The notes: generated by a model from the sequence alone, not told the origin. Shown: positions 33,995 through 42,946, numbered from the stretch's first letter. The stretch: 64,000 bases of DNA from Patescibacteria group bacterium (GCA_025057905.1 JANWUX010000001.1:84155-148154); one strand, 5' to 3'. Made by a program: numbers and translations.

Positions 33995-35743
33995 TTAGTC
34001 CAAAAAACGAGACTTTGATGAGAAAGAAATTGCTCCGAAAATAAATCTTTTTTTCGTATAACTAATAAATAACCTCTCTTTGGCCCGGGTAATCGCTACA
34101 TAAAAAAGCCTTCTTTCTTCCTCAATGGCTAGATCATCATCAAGAGACTTGATGTGAGGAAGAAGACCTTCTTCAACACCAGGAATGAAAACAATTGAGA
34201 ACTCCAAGCCTTTTGCCTGGTGGATAGTCATTAGTCTGACACCAACCTTGTTAATTTGATTTTTCTCCTTCTCAAAATATTCAGACTCAACTAGTGATAC
34301 TTGCTCCAAAAAATCAATCAAATAAGGAAAAGAGATCGCAACCGACTTAAGCTCTTTTATATTCTCTAGTCGTGAATAATCTTCAGGATCATATGGATCA
34401 AAAAGACTCAAGTAATCAGTGAGTTTTAAGATATCATCGATGATGTCAATTGTTGCTTTTTTTTTAATGACCTCTTCATTGTTTTTTAGATACTTCTGGA
34501 ACTTTGCTAATCTTTTTTTTCCGATTTTTTTGGCTCTTTCGAAAGAGATTTCATCTTTTGGATTAATTAATAAGCGAAGATAGGCTAAAATGTCCTTGAT
34601 TTCTTTTCTTTCGTAGAATCTAACGCCGCCGATAAGAAGATAGGGAATTTTTCGATGCAAGAAAACTTCTTCAACAAGACGAGACTGAGCATTGGTTCGG
34701 TAAAGAACTGCCATTTGCTCAAAAGGATAAGTTTGTGAAAGCTCAATCACTGTATCAGCAATAAAAAACCCCTCCTCCTCTTCATTCTCAGCCTGATAAA
34801 AGATTATCTCCTCGCCTTTGGGATTATCAGTCTCCAATTCAAGAATCGGATGGGTTTGGTTTTTAGAAATAACCTGAAATGCAAAGTTAAGAATAGTTTT
34901 CGTTGAGCGATAATTTTTCTTAAGAAAAAAAACTTTTCTTTCTGGAAAATCTCTTTCAAACCTTTTTAAATTCTCAATCTCAGCTCCCCGCCAGGAGTAG
35001 ATGCTTTGTGAAAAATCACCGACAACAGTTATTTTTCGATTTTTTTCAGCCAGTAGTTTTGTCAACCAATACTGGGAAAGATTGGTATCTTGAAATTCGT
35101 CCACAAGAACATATTTGTAGAGTTTTTGATACTTCTCTAGAACTTTTTTTTCCTTTAAGAAAAGTTGAATAGTTTTAGTTATAAGGTCATCAAAATCAAC
35201 GGCGTTATTTCTTTCGAGAGCTTGTTGGTATCTATTGTAAATCATCGCCGTATTTAACGCCTGGAGGTCATTAAAATAATCGAGATATTTACTGGGAGGT
35301 ATAAACTTATTCTTTGCCGTCGAAATTCGGTTCAGAAGATAGGCCGGGGAAATTATTTTCGACAAATTTAACTCTTCTAGAACTGACTTTATAATTTCTA
35401 ATTGATCTGATTCATCATAAATAAGAAAGTTTCTTCTGAGATTAACCGAGAAACCATCAGCTCTTAAAATTCGAGCAGAAAACGAATGAAAGGTACCAAC
35501 AAAACCAAGCTGAAATTCACTAATTCTTCTCTTCATCTCTTCAGCTGCCTTGTTGGTAAAAGTGATCATCAGAATATTTTTAGGTTGAACTCTCTTTTTT
35601 CTAATCAGATAAACAACTTTTGCTGCTAGAACTCTCGTTTTTCCACTACCGGCGCCAGCCAGGATAAGCGAAGGCTTTTCGGTAAAAAAAACAGCCTCTT
35701 TTTGATAACAGTTTAAGCCATCAAGAAGGTCTTTAGCCATCAT
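33995..35743 (-). CDS. UvrD/PcrA-type superfamily 1 DNA helicase, short form
   Basis: The 582-residue helicase unwinds DNA 3'-5' in repair. SF1A motifs are in order: Q-motif LNCYQKEAV, Walker A ILAGAGSGKTRV near 30, TFTNKAAEEM, VDEFQDTN, GDFSQSIYSWRGAE, FLKKNYRS, GVRFYERKEIKD, VRLMTIHQAKGLEF, and EERRLFYVAITRAKERL. It ends about 25 residues after motif VI, so the C-terminal RNA-polymerase-binding tail of UvrD and PcrA is missing, which accounts for much of the length deficit. It is divergent from the LCP gene. Confidence 0.94.
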   Translation of the reverse strand: MMAKDLLDGLNCYQKEAVFFTEKPSLILAGAGSGKTRVLAAKVVYLIRKKRVQPKNILMITFTNKAAEEMKRRISEFQLGFVGTFHSFSARILRADGFSVNLRRNFLIYDESDQLEIIKSVLEELNLSKIISPAYLLNRISTAKNKFIPPSKYLDYFNDLQALNTAMIYNRYQQALERNNAVDFDDLITKTIQLFLKEKKVLEKYQKLYKYVLVDEFQDTNLSQYWLTKLLAEKNRKITVVGDFSQSIYSWRGAEIENLKRFERDFPERKVFFLKKNYRSTKTILNFAFQVISKNQTHPILELETDNPKGEEIIFYQAENEEEEGFFIADTVIELSQTYPFEQMAVLYRTNAQSRLVEEVFLHRKIPYLLIGGVRFYERKEIKDILAYLRLLINPKDEISFERAKKIGKKRLAKFQKYLKNNEEVIKKKATIDIIDDILKLTDYLSLFDPYDPEDYSRLENIKELKSVAISFPYLIDFLEQVSLVESEYFEKEKNQINKVGVRLMTIHQAKGLEFSIVFIPGVEEGLLPHIKSLDDDLAIEEERRLFYVAITRAKERLFISYTKKRFIFGAISFSSKSRFLD

Positions 35744-35747
35744 CGGG

Positions 35748-35753
35748 TATAAT
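35748..35753 (+). promoter_or_regulatory. -10 box of the LCP gene
   Basis: A perfect TATAAT lies 16 nt before the LCP ATG at 35770, preceded by GG. Transcription would start near 35760 with a leader of about 10 nt. No good -35 is seen; the upstream part lies within the start of uvrD on the other strand. Confidence 0.5.
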
Positions 35754-35769
35754 TGAATTGAGTTTTTTT

Positions 35770-36819
35770 ATGGTTATCCTTAATTTAAAAAAAAAGATTA
35801 CTCTCTTTTTTCTCCTCTCTCTAATCTTAGCATATCTTCTAATGAAACCTTATCTAGATTTTCTTCATCAAGACCTAAAAGTTTCAATTATAAAAACTTT
35901 GTTTTTCAAGAACTTAGTAAAAAAATATAATGACCAAGTTAACATCTTAGTTTTGGGGATCGCTGGCGAAAATTATGACGGACCGAATCTGTCTGACTCA
36001 ATCAGCATCTTCAATTACAATTTCAAAACTAATCTCTTGACGACAATCTCAATTCCCCGAGATATTTGGAGCGTGACTTTAAATGACAAAATTAACTCGG
36101 CCTACGCCTATGGTGAAGCCAAGAAACCAAATCATGGTGGAGTGATCTTGGCGAAAGCCGAAATTTCTGACATTGTTGGAATGCCAATCCACTATGCCCT
36201 CGTAATCAAAATTGACCAATTGAAAGAGTTGATTGATTATCTTGGGGGAATAGAAATTGAGGTTGAAAATTCCTTTATCGACGATAAATTTCCTATCAAA
36301 GGAAAGGAAAATGATTCCTGCAATGGCGATCCTCAATTAAAATGTCGCTACGAGACGGTCATCTTCAACAGAGGAAAGAATTATATGAGTGGAGAAACTG
36401 CCCTAAAATTCATTAGATCAAGAAATGCCCAGGGAAAAGAAGGAAGTGATTTTGCTCGAGAAAAAAGACAACAAAAAGTTATCGAAGGAATAAGGTATAA
36501 GCTCATAGAAAAAATAAAAAAATTAAATTTAGAGGAATTCCGCCAAACCCATCAAATCCTTGACCGATTGATAAAAAGAGACATCTCAAATCAACAAGTA
36601 GCAATAATTTTAAGAAATATCTTTCTTCATCAAAACCAGTTCCGGCAACGAAACGTCAGCCTCGATGAGAAATTTTTTATTAACCCCCCACTAAGCAGTG
36701 AATATCGAAATCTTTGGGTTCTTGTACCAAAAGGAAAAGACTACAGGAAAATTCACCACTACCTCCAATGCCATCTTGAGGAAAAAAATGACTGTCAATC
36801 TCTCATATTAAATAACTAA
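35770..36819 (+). CDS. LytR-CpsA-Psr (LCP) family cell-wall glycopolymer ligase
   Basis: LCP enzymes transfer lipid-linked glycopolymers onto peptidoglycan. The 349-residue protein has a membrane segment at about 8-26 and the LCP domain with VLGIAGENYDGPNLSDSI, the IPRDIW motif, INSAYAYG, and the arginines in KFIRSRNAQGKEGSDFAREKRQQ split across the phosphate-binding site. I use the ATG at 35770, not the upstream TTG at 35758. The glycan made by the gene cluster at 44843-49688 may be its substrate. Its end overlaps the convergent gene by 12 nt. Confidence 0.93.
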   Translation: MVILNLKKKITLFFLLSLILAYLLMKPYLDFLHQDLKVSIIKTLFFKNLVKKYNDQVNILVLGIAGENYDGPNLSDSISIFNYNFKTNLLTTISIPRDIWSVTLNDKINSAYAYGEAKKPNHGGVILAKAEISDIVGMPIHYALVIKIDQLKELIDYLGGIEIEVENSFIDDKFPIKGKENDSCNGDPQLKCRYETVIFNRGKNYMSGETALKFIRSRNAQGKEGSDFAREKRQQKVIEGIRYKLIEKIKKLNLEEFRQTHQILDRLIKRDISNQQVAIILRNIFLHQNQFRQRNVSLDEKFFINPPLSSEYRNLWVLVPKGKDYRKIHHYLQCHLEEKNDCQSLILNN

Positions 36820-37521
36820 AGAAATCAGAATGATTGATAAACCAAGAATAATAAAAACTAGGTTTTTGTCAATAGTGCCAGAAATTGGCAACTGAGTGAT
36901 TTTTGTTGGCGAGGCGGTCAAATTCTCTCTAAGAGGATTAAAATTGGCAGCTTGAGTTGATTGATCAAAAAGATTTGATTGATCATTTGAAGAAAAAATT
37001 ATCGGTGAGGGAGTTGGAGTCACAGAAAATATTCCCGACTCAGTTGCAGCGACAAAACTAGTTAGTGTAACTGGCGGTGTTGGTTTAATAGTTGAGTGAG
37101 TCGGCGAAGCAGATATTGTCGGCTCATCAGCCGTTGGCACCAGCGTGGCTTCAGTTGGTGTCGGTGAAAGAAGTGAATTTTCCATCAAAGTGATCTTTGA
37201 CTCCTGCTGACTAATCTGGTAATTAATAATCAAAAAAAGAAGAAAGATGCCAATTAAAAAAAGAACAATGACCACGAAGGATAATTTTTGGTCGTTAGGT
37301 TTTTCAGGACTAACTTCAGGGAGTCTACTATTTTTGATCGGGGTATAGTTAATTTTGTTCTCAATTTTTTCACTAAAGAAGGGGATCTTGATCATTTTTC
37401 TGTTTTTTTTTGTCAGATCCTTTCTGAAGAGATAAATTTGGTAGAAAAGAAAACCCAGAGTTAAAACAAGAAAAAAAACACTCACTCGGCCAAAAAAAGA
37501 GAGTAAATCAAAAATTGACAT
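36808..37521 (-). CDS. Surface protein with LPISG-type C-terminal sorting signal
   Basis: The 237-residue protein has membrane segments at about 10-29 and 82-102, a Ser/Thr/Pro-rich low-complexity exterior region (about 118-205) and the C-terminal pattern QLPISGT followed by a hydrophobic helix. This resembles an LPxTG-like sorting signal, although no basic tail follows the helix. The sortase at 27653-28387 could process it. No globular enzyme domain is seen. The gene downstream of the FN3 protein shares the same C-terminal plan, which supports a shared anchoring route. Confidence 0.72.
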   Translation of the reverse strand: MSIFDLLSFFGRVSVFFLVLTLGFLFYQIYLFRKDLTKKNRKMIKIPFFSEKIENKINYTPIKNSRLPEVSPEKPNDQKLSFVVIVLFLIGIFLLFLIINYQISQQESKITLMENSLLSPTPTEATLVPTADEPTISASPTHSTIKPTPPVTLTSFVAATESGIFSVTPTPSPIIFSSNDQSNLFDQSTQAANFNPLRENLTASPTKITQLPISGTIDKNLVFIILGLSIILISLVI

Positions 37522-37534
37522 AAAAAATAATTTG

Positions 37535-38878
37535 TCAAAAAACTAGCCAAAAAAAAACTCCCACGGCAATGATGATTAGGCTAAGCAATAGAGAAAAAGA
37601 GGAAATACTTCCCGAAGAAGGCAAGGTAACTACCGCTTCAGTCACAGAAGGCGAAAGAGTAAAACTAGCGTCATAACTTGGTGTAGGCGAAGGTAATGGT
37701 GTAGGTGAGGGAGTCTGCAGAGCTGCTGGTATTGTCGCAGTGCCAAGAACTCTTCCCTCGAAGGCATCATTGCCAATAACTCTAAAATTAACAACTTTCC
37801 TCACTTCTTTTTTATTTTCATCTGTTGTCAAAAGAATCAACTGATTATCACCTAAAGGCAGATCGCTAGGGACAAGATAACTCCACTCACCGTCTTTGTT
37901 GACAGAAAGAACCTGAGAGAGATTCACTTGATTGTCTCTGGAAATAATTCTAAGAAAAACTTTTTCTATAGGTAAAGCAGTTCCCTTAATCAAGGGTCTC
38001 CGGCCGGGGATTAACGAACCTTCTTTCGGATAGATAATCTCTATTTTACTCCTCTCTTCAGAAGTGGAAAATAAAGATAATACTTCTCCCTTTATTTCAC
38101 TTACCTGATAATCTTTACCAACAATGACAGTGTGGTTTTTTTTCGTTAACTGACCTAAATCACCAACAATTGATGTCTTCTTTCCTTGTTCATCAAAAAT
38201 CTCCAACCTAACTTTTTCATTACCTGTTAAACCTTTTTCCTCAAGAGTTTCCTTATTAAAAAATGAACTCAAGGTAAGCAACCATTCGCCTGATTCTTTG
38301 ACTAGGGTTGAGAGAGGAAAAATCTTCTCTTCGGTGAAGCTTAAAATAACCACCCCCGCCGATAAGGGGGATAAGTTTTCTTTCAAAACTTTTCCACTGA
38401 TTGGCTCAAGTCGAGTCAAGCTAGAAATCGTTTTTGGAGTCTTGAATCTGAAGGGTTGGTTACCATTGCTACCGATCTTAACGTTATTACTGATTATGAA
38501 AAAGAAATATTCTTTATCTGGTCTTAGACCCCTCAAATTAATGATATGATTAAAGTAAGAGTTTTTTTTATCCGAGGTATCTCTCTCATCAAATACTGGG
38601 GTACTAATTGTCTCTTTTTTCTCACCAAAAACAACCCAGCCCGTGGTTTTTTCCTCAGTCTGCCAAAAGATTGTCGTTTGAACAGGCGATAGATTGGTAA
38701 TCTCTAGTCTTTTTAACTCCATCTTTGAAGCCCGAGTGTTTTTAGAGATCAACCCTAGGCGTTGATTAAATGACAAACCTAAAAAAAAATTGACGATAAA
38801 TAAGAAGAAGATGAACAAGAAAATAGATTTTGAGATTTGGTATTTTTTTTTAAGAAAGATCTTTGAGTAAACAATCAT
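37535..38878 (-). CDS. FN3/Ig-like surface protein with LPSSG-type C-terminus
   Basis: The 447-residue exported protein has an N-terminal membrane or signal segment (about 19-38), a fibronectin-III-like domain at about 50-150 (LEITNLSPVQTTIFWQTEE, LRGLRPDKEYFFFI), a second beta domain, and an Ig-like module near 280-370 (IIYPKEGSLIPGRRPLIKG). A Pro/Ser/Thr linker with TPSPTPLPSPTPS leads to TLPSSG and a C-terminal hydrophobic helix ending FWLVF. The ending looks like a sortase signal without a basic tail. It is probably an adhesin or pilus-associated surface protein. Confidence 0.78.
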   Translation of the reverse strand: MIVYSKIFLKKKYQISKSIFLFIFFLFIVNFFLGLSFNQRLGLISKNTRASKMELKRLEITNLSPVQTTIFWQTEEKTTGWVVFGEKKETISTPVFDERDTSDKKNSYFNHIINLRGLRPDKEYFFFIISNNVKIGSNGNQPFRFKTPKTISSLTRLEPISGKVLKENLSPLSAGVVILSFTEEKIFPLSTLVKESGEWLLTLSSFFNKETLEEKGLTGNEKVRLEIFDEQGKKTSIVGDLGQLTKKNHTVIVGKDYQVSEIKGEVLSLFSTSEERSKIEIIYPKEGSLIPGRRPLIKGTALPIEKVFLRIISRDNQVNLSQVLSVNKDGEWSYLVPSDLPLGDNQLILLTTDENKKEVRKVVNFRVIGNDAFEGRVLGTATIPAALQTPSPTPLPSPTPSYDASFTLSPSVTEAVVTLPSSGSISSFSLLLSLIIIAVGVFFWLVF

Positions 38879-38883
38879 TGGTT

Positions 38884-39069
38884 TTAGTCTCTTTTCTTTT
38901 CAAGAGTCTTAAGAATTTCTTTATCGATTGAGTAATCAACCACCATTGGAGATTCAATCCTCTTTTCGAGTATTTTTTGACTTTCAAGAAATTTAATATC
39001 AGCGATTACCCAAGCAATGACAGTAAGGAAAATTCCAATGGAAAGATAAAAGAGTTCTTTCCTGTTCAT
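38884..39069 (-). CDS. Small single-pass membrane protein
   Basis: The 61-residue protein has a membrane helix at about 6-25 and a charged exterior tail. It lies 14 nt after the PilO-like gene and 5 nt before the FN3 surface protein on the same strand, so it is probably part of the same transcript. I do not recognise a family. Its size and place resemble accessory proteins of type IV pilus PilN/PilO modules, but no motif supports that. Confidence 0.6.
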   Translation of the reverse strand: MNRKELFYLSIGIFLTVIAWVIADIKFLESQKILEKRIESPMVVDYSIDKEILKTLEKKRD

Positions 39070-39083
39070 ATTCTCTATTTTAA

Positions 39084-39653
39084 CTAAAGATAAAAACTAT
39101 TTATTTTCATTAAAACATCAAGCTTGCCTGATTCAGTTGTCTCTTTGTCTTGAGTTATCGTTAAAGCTTCAATTGTCTTCAGTCGTCGTTGATTAAAAAG
39201 ATCGTCAATGAATCGATTAAGATCATCAAAAGTCACCGTTCCTTCCAGGATTAAACTAACAGTTCCAGAATCGTTCTTTTTGATAATCAAATTGATATCA
39301 GAGATACTGGCTTTTCTGATAAATAAATTGTTTTTGTCGGCAAGACTTTTTACATCGTCGGTGATCTTGTTGACCTGAGGAAAAAGGGAGATAGCCTGAT
39401 CAACTAAGTAAAGTTTATCTCGATTTTCTTCTATCTCACTCATCATCTGATAAATATTGGCAATTTGGCTATTATAACTAGCTTCTATTTCTCTAAGTTC
39501 ATCTCTTTCTTTTATCAAAAGAAGAATTGTCTTCAGAGAAGGATAAATTGCAAAGAGAATAAAAATAGAAAAAGTAAAAAAGAAAAGAGTAAAGTAGATG
39601 TATCTTTTCCCCTTGCGACCAAAAAATAACTCTTTGATTCTTTCTTTCTCCAT
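39084..39653 (-). CDS. PilO-like type IV pilus assembly protein
   Basis: The 189-residue protein has a short basic cytoplasmic N-terminus, a membrane segment at about 20-43, a coiled coil near 45-85 (LIKERDELREIEASYNSQI) and a ferredoxin-like exterior domain with SDINLIIKKNDSGTVSLILE and FDDLNRFIDDL. That plan is PilO. With PilN it forms the inner-membrane alignment complex of type IV pili. It follows the PilN-like gene by 12 nt. No pilus ATPase, PilC or PilM gene is in the window. Confidence 0.75.
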   Translation of the reverse strand: MEKERIKELFFGRKGKRYIYFTLFFFTFSIFILFAIYPSLKTILLLIKERDELREIEASYNSQIANIYQMMSEIEENRDKLYLVDQAISLFPQVNKITDDVKSLADKNNLFIRKASISDINLIIKKNDSGTVSLILEGTVTFDDLNRFIDDLFNQRRLKTIEALTITQDKETTESGKLDVLMKINSFYL

Positions 39654-39665
39654 AGATAAGCTCGT

Positions 39666-40181
39666 TTAATTCTCAAGGGAAATTAAAAACTGATAGTTGC
39701 TTCCGTCTTTAGTCAGATTCTTCAAATCGACTCGCTTGAACTTTTTTTTGGCTTCGAGAACATCAATCAACAATTCAATATCTGCTGGCTGGTTGGTTTT
39801 TCCCTTTGCTAAAATTAAATTGTTTTTCATCTCAAAATTCTCAATGGTTACTGACTTTGGAATAATCGAAAAAAAATACAGGGTTGATTCCTTAAAAGTC
39901 TCTTGCTTTTTTAGAACTCCTTTAATCTCTTTTGTCTTGTTTTCAATGCGAGCCAGTTCTTTAACCATTGGCAAAACCAAACGAACGATTTCCCTTTTTT
40001 GAGTGACTGACTCTTTTAAATCAATTACCTGCTGATCAATCGAAAATCGATAAAAGAAGACAAAGATAACCACCAACTGTGTAATGACGAGAATGTATTT
40101 GAGATAGTTTTCAACAAAATAAAAAAAATCGCCACCAAGCGAGATTTTTTTCTCTGGTAGCAGATTAATTCGATACTTCAT
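39666..40181 (-). CDS. PilN-like type IV pilus assembly protein
   Basis: The 171-residue protein starts with MKYRINLLPE, the cytoplasmic INLLP motif by which PilN binds PilM, then a membrane segment at about 28-47, a coiled coil and a ferredoxin-like domain (IPKSVTIENFEMKNNLILAKG). Its start overlaps the rpsT stop by 4 nt. The order PilN then PilO is the usual one. A PilM partner is not adjacent; the cytoplasmic part of the protein at 28414-30441 is a possible stand-in, which is inference. Confidence 0.82.
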   Translation of the reverse strand: MKYRINLLPEKKISLGGDFFYFVENYLKYILVITQLVVIFVFFYRFSIDQQVIDLKESVTQKREIVRLVLPMVKELARIENKTKEIKGVLKKQETFKESTLYFFSIIPKSVTIENFEMKNNLILAKGKTNQPADIELLIDVLEAKKKFKRVDLKNLTKDGSNYQFLISLEN

Positions 40182-40444
40182 TGTCGTTTATTCTTATTTA
40201 TTAATTTCATAACTCTCGATTTTAGCCGGCTTCCTTTATTTTTGTGAATTATGTGTTTTTTTTCCATTTTATCGACAACTGAATAATACTTTTTAATAAG
40301 TTCAGATATGTCTTTTTGGTTTTTTTTGAGACTTTTCTTTATTTGATCGAGGATCTTTTCAGCAAGATTGAGGATCGTCAAATTTTCTTTTGTTCTTTTT
40401 TTGTCTTTTCTGAGCTTTTTTTTTGCCGATTTGGTATTTGGCAT
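40178..40444 (-). CDS. rpsT: Small ribosomal subunit protein bS20
   Basis: The 88-residue helical, lysine-rich protein binds 16S rRNA early in 30S assembly. MPNTKSAKKKLRKDKKR at the start and the C-terminal IHKNKGSRLKSRVMKLINK are family-typical. It overlaps the PilN-like gene by 4 nt, an uncommon neighbour. A gap of 36 nt separates it from the upstream exported protein, with GGAGG about 7 nt before the ATG as a good ribosome-binding site. Confidence 0.93.
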   Translation of the reverse strand: MPNTKSAKKKLRKDKKRTKENLTILNLAEKILDQIKKSLKKNQKDISELIKKYYSVVDKMEKKHIIHKNKGSRLKSRVMKLINKNKRQ

Positions 40445-40480
40445 CTATGAAAAACCACCTCCTTTCTTCAGTGAAAAAAA

Positions 40481-41023
40481 CTAGATCTGATATTCTTTGT
40501 CAAAAATTTTCTGGCCATAACCACCCTTAAATTTAAGAATCAACCTCAGATTGCCGACAATATTATGATACCGGCAAACCCCTGAAGAGCAAGTCCCCAG
40601 AACAATTTTTCTGCCAAAGTTTTTATCCTCTTCCCCACACTGCCAGAGACTATTCTTTTGGTAGCATTTTCCAATCACCCCTTGGTCAACTGTGTTTTCT
40701 TCATTCGGTTGAAGCCAAGCATCAATCAATGACTTGTAAATCAACTCAAAATCTATTTCTTGGGTGCCTTTTGGAGAGTTGGAAATCTGCAACTGAATCT
40801 CACCTTTTTTTATTGGCTTTATCTCAACCCTCACCGAGGAATTGACGGTTGGAATAACGTTACTTGCGGTTGAGCCGCCGATTGTCGAAAGATTGTCTTT
40901 ATTTTTGACTTGAGATCTTAACCGTGGCAGAATGATAAAAAAATAATTTAAAGAAAGTAGAATTATTACGATAACGATCACCAAACCCGTGAAAAAAGGT
41001 TTTTTCTTTATGAATTTCATCAT
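40481..41023 (-). CDS. Exported single-pass protein with four cysteines, unknown function
   Basis: I prefer the ATG at 41023, because an earlier start (41071) would overlap glyS. The 180-residue protein has a basic start, a membrane segment at about 10-32, a Ser/Thr linker and a C-terminal domain with four cysteines in KCYQKNSLWQC and GTCSSGVC. Two disulfides are likely if it is outside the cell, which would make it a candidate client of the DsbA-like protein. No family is recognised. It lies between glyS and rpsT on the same strand. Confidence 0.7.
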   Translation of the reverse strand: MMKFIKKKPFFTGLVIVIVIILLSLNYFFIILPRLRSQVKNKDNLSTIGGSTASNVIPTVNSSVRVEIKPIKKGEIQLQISNSPKGTQEIDFELIYKSLIDAWLQPNEENTVDQGVIGKCYQKNSLWQCGEEDKNFGRKIVLGTCSSGVCRYHNIVGNLRLILKFKGGYGQKIFDKEYQI

Positions 41024-41039
41024 TTTTTTAGCTGCTAAC

Positions 41040-42398
41040 TTAAAAAGCCAATTTCTCTTTAAGATAATCAATCACTTTATTAATAGCAACTCTTTCCTGT
41101 TTCATGGAGTCTCTATCTCTGATGGTGATAGTCTTATCATCAAGTGTCTGGTAATCAATAGTCAGACAGAAAGGTGTGCCAATTTCATCTTGTCGTCGAT
41201 ACATCTTGCCGATATTGCCTGAGTCGTCAAACTCGCACGAAAACTCATGTCTTAACCTTAAATAAAGAGAGAAAGCAACCTGACGGAGTTTTTCATCCTT
41301 CTGAAGAGAAAAAACGGCAACCTTGACTGGAGCTAAGAAAGGTTTAATTTTCAGAACTACCCTTTTTTTCTGGTTAACAATTTCCTCATGATAGCCGTTC
41401 ATTAAAATAACCAAAATCAATCTCGAAAGTCCAAAAGTGGGCTCAATGACATGGGGGACAAATTTTTCCCCAGTTAATGGATCAAAATAATGAAGATCGA
41501 CATTCGAGTTTTTCATGTGATTTGAAAGATCAAAATCACCACGGTAAGCAAGCCCCCAGATTTCTTTCCAGCCCGAGGGAAACTGATATTCAATGTCCAT
41601 TGTCTTTTTTGAATAATGGGACCGCTCAAATTCTTCGTGCTCTCGCCAACGAATCTTATCAGAAGAAAGTCCAATCTCAAGAGCCATCGACCACATCTTT
41701 TCTTGCCAGTATTGATAGTACTTCTTCCACTCATTTGGCCTGATAAAGTACTCAAACTCCATAAGATCGAACTGAAGGGTTCGAAAAACTCCTTGACCAA
41801 GAGTGATCTCATTTCTAAAAACTACACCAGTCGAGGCAATTCCGAATGGTAGTTTGGGAGAAAGAGTGTTGACTATTTGTTTAAAGTTCATAAAAATTCC
41901 TTGTGCTAGTTCGCCCCGAAGAAAGACTTTTGATTTTTTTTCCTCGATGATACCGATATGAGTTTCAAAAAGAAGATTAAATTTTCTTACTTCAGTAAGG
42001 CGATAAGATTGGCAGACAGGACACTTGATGCTATTTTCTTTAATTATCTCCGTAAGTTTTTCTGGCGGTAGACCCTCGACTTTTTTCTTGAGAGTTCCTT
42101 CAATTAAGTGATCGGCGCGAGTTCGGTAGTGACAATCTCGGCAGTCAACTAGATTATCATTGAAACTTTTGACGTGGCCAGAAGCTTCCCAGACTCTAGG
42201 ATTGAGAATGACTGAGCTATCAATTAAAAAAATATCGTCTCGTTCTTGAATGATTCGCTTTAACCACCAATTTCTCAGATTTTCCTTCAAGAGGACGCCG
42301 TAGTGGCCAAAATCCCAGCAATTGGCGACACCACCATAAATCTCCGATGACTGATAAAAAAAACCTCTTCTTTTAGCGAAAGAAAGGATTTTCTCCAT
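41040..42398 (-). CDS. glyS: Glycyl-tRNA synthetase, homodimeric type
   Basis: The 452-residue enzyme is the alpha2 (eukaryal/archaeal-like) GlyRS, not the alpha2-beta2 bacterial form. It begins with FAKRRGFFYQSSEIYGG, has FETHIGIIEEKKSKVFLRGELAQG in the class II core (motif 2 region FRNEITLGQGVFRTLQFDLMEFEYF split across two turns), DIEYQFPSGWKEIWGLAYRGDFDL and FVPHVIEPTFGLSRL as motif 3, then the C-terminal anticodon-binding domain (APVKVAVFSL). Cysteines in CRDC and CPVC may bind zinc. recO lies 9 nt upstream on the same strand. Confidence 0.97.
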   Translation of the reverse strand: MEKILSFAKRRGFFYQSSEIYGGVANCWDFGHYGVLLKENLRNWWLKRIIQERDDIFLIDSSVILNPRVWEASGHVKSFNDNLVDCRDCHYRTRADHLIEGTLKKKVEGLPPEKLTEIIKENSIKCPVCQSYRLTEVRKFNLLFETHIGIIEEKKSKVFLRGELAQGIFMNFKQIVNTLSPKLPFGIASTGVVFRNEITLGQGVFRTLQFDLMEFEYFIRPNEWKKYYQYWQEKMWSMALEIGLSSDKIRWREHEEFERSHYSKKTMDIEYQFPSGWKEIWGLAYRGDFDLSNHMKNSNVDLHYFDPLTGEKFVPHVIEPTFGLSRLILVILMNGYHEEIVNQKKRVVLKIKPFLAPVKVAVFSLQKDEKLRQVAFSLYLRLRHEFSCEFDDSGNIGKMYRRQDEIGTPFCLTIDYQTLDDKTITIRDRDSMKQERVAINKVIDYLKEKLAF

Positions 42399-42407
42399 AA
42401 CAAAAAA

Positions 42408-42944
42408 TTATACACCAATTGATGAAATCTCCTGATCTATAAGTTGTGAAATTAGTCGATTAGCTTCTTCTCTGGCCAAGAAATGCCTAGTATAGCCAAG
42501 ATTAAAAAAGAGTCTGTTCAAGTTTTGATAAAAAAAATTTCCTATTTTTTTTTCTTCGATCTTTGCTAATTCGTCAAGAAATTTTTTCAGAATAAAAAAA
42601 ATCCTGGGCTCCGCTTGATTTTCAGGTAAAAGTCTATCAAGGAGATATAGAAACTGATAAAAAATCCTTATCTGGCTAAGAGTCAAACGGTAAAAAGCTT
42701 GATGTTTAATCAGCTGAACTTCCTTCAAAAACAAAGAACCGTTGCTTGAGTGCAAAATAAGCTTGACAAAATTACCTGTCTCCAAAAAAGACAGTCTTCG
42801 ACTAGTGATCTTTTTTGCACCCTTGGCAATAATGAAAATTTTTCCCCTCTCTTTGGTAAAAACAGAAGAAAGGACATCATTTTCCAGAAGAGATTTCTTT
42901 TTAAGAATAAATCCTTCAACCTTGAGGAGATTTCTAAAGAACAT
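42408..42944 (-). CDS. recO: DNA repair protein RecO, short form
   Basis: RecO loads RecA on SSB-coated gaps together with RecR. The 178-residue protein has the N-terminal OB domain (VEGFILKKKSLLENDVLSSVFTKERGKI, AKGAKK) and a helical C-terminal part, but it is shorter than the usual 230-250 residues, and no zinc cysteines are seen. It starts 2 nt after the DUF4012 gene ends and is followed by glyS after 9 nt. The N-terminal match is good; the rest is diverged. Confidence 0.82.
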   Translation of the reverse strand: MFFRNLLKVEGFILKKKSLLENDVLSSVFTKERGKIFIIAKGAKKITSRRLSFLETGNFVKLILHSSNGSLFLKEVQLIKHQAFYRLTLSQIRIFYQFLYLLDRLLPENQAEPRIFFILKKFLDELAKIEEKKIGNFFYQNLNRLFFNLGYTRHFLAREEANRLISQLIDQEISSIGV

Positions 42945-42946
42945 TT

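Noticed and set aside
37640-37720. Repeat element in the TPSP-rich part of the surface protein
   Set aside because: It is a low-complexity Pro/Ser/Thr linker before the sorting signal, not a mobile or regulatory repeat.
41513-41812. Extra reading frames inside glyS on both strands
   Set aside because: They overlap conserved class II synthetase motifs and show no coding pattern of their own.
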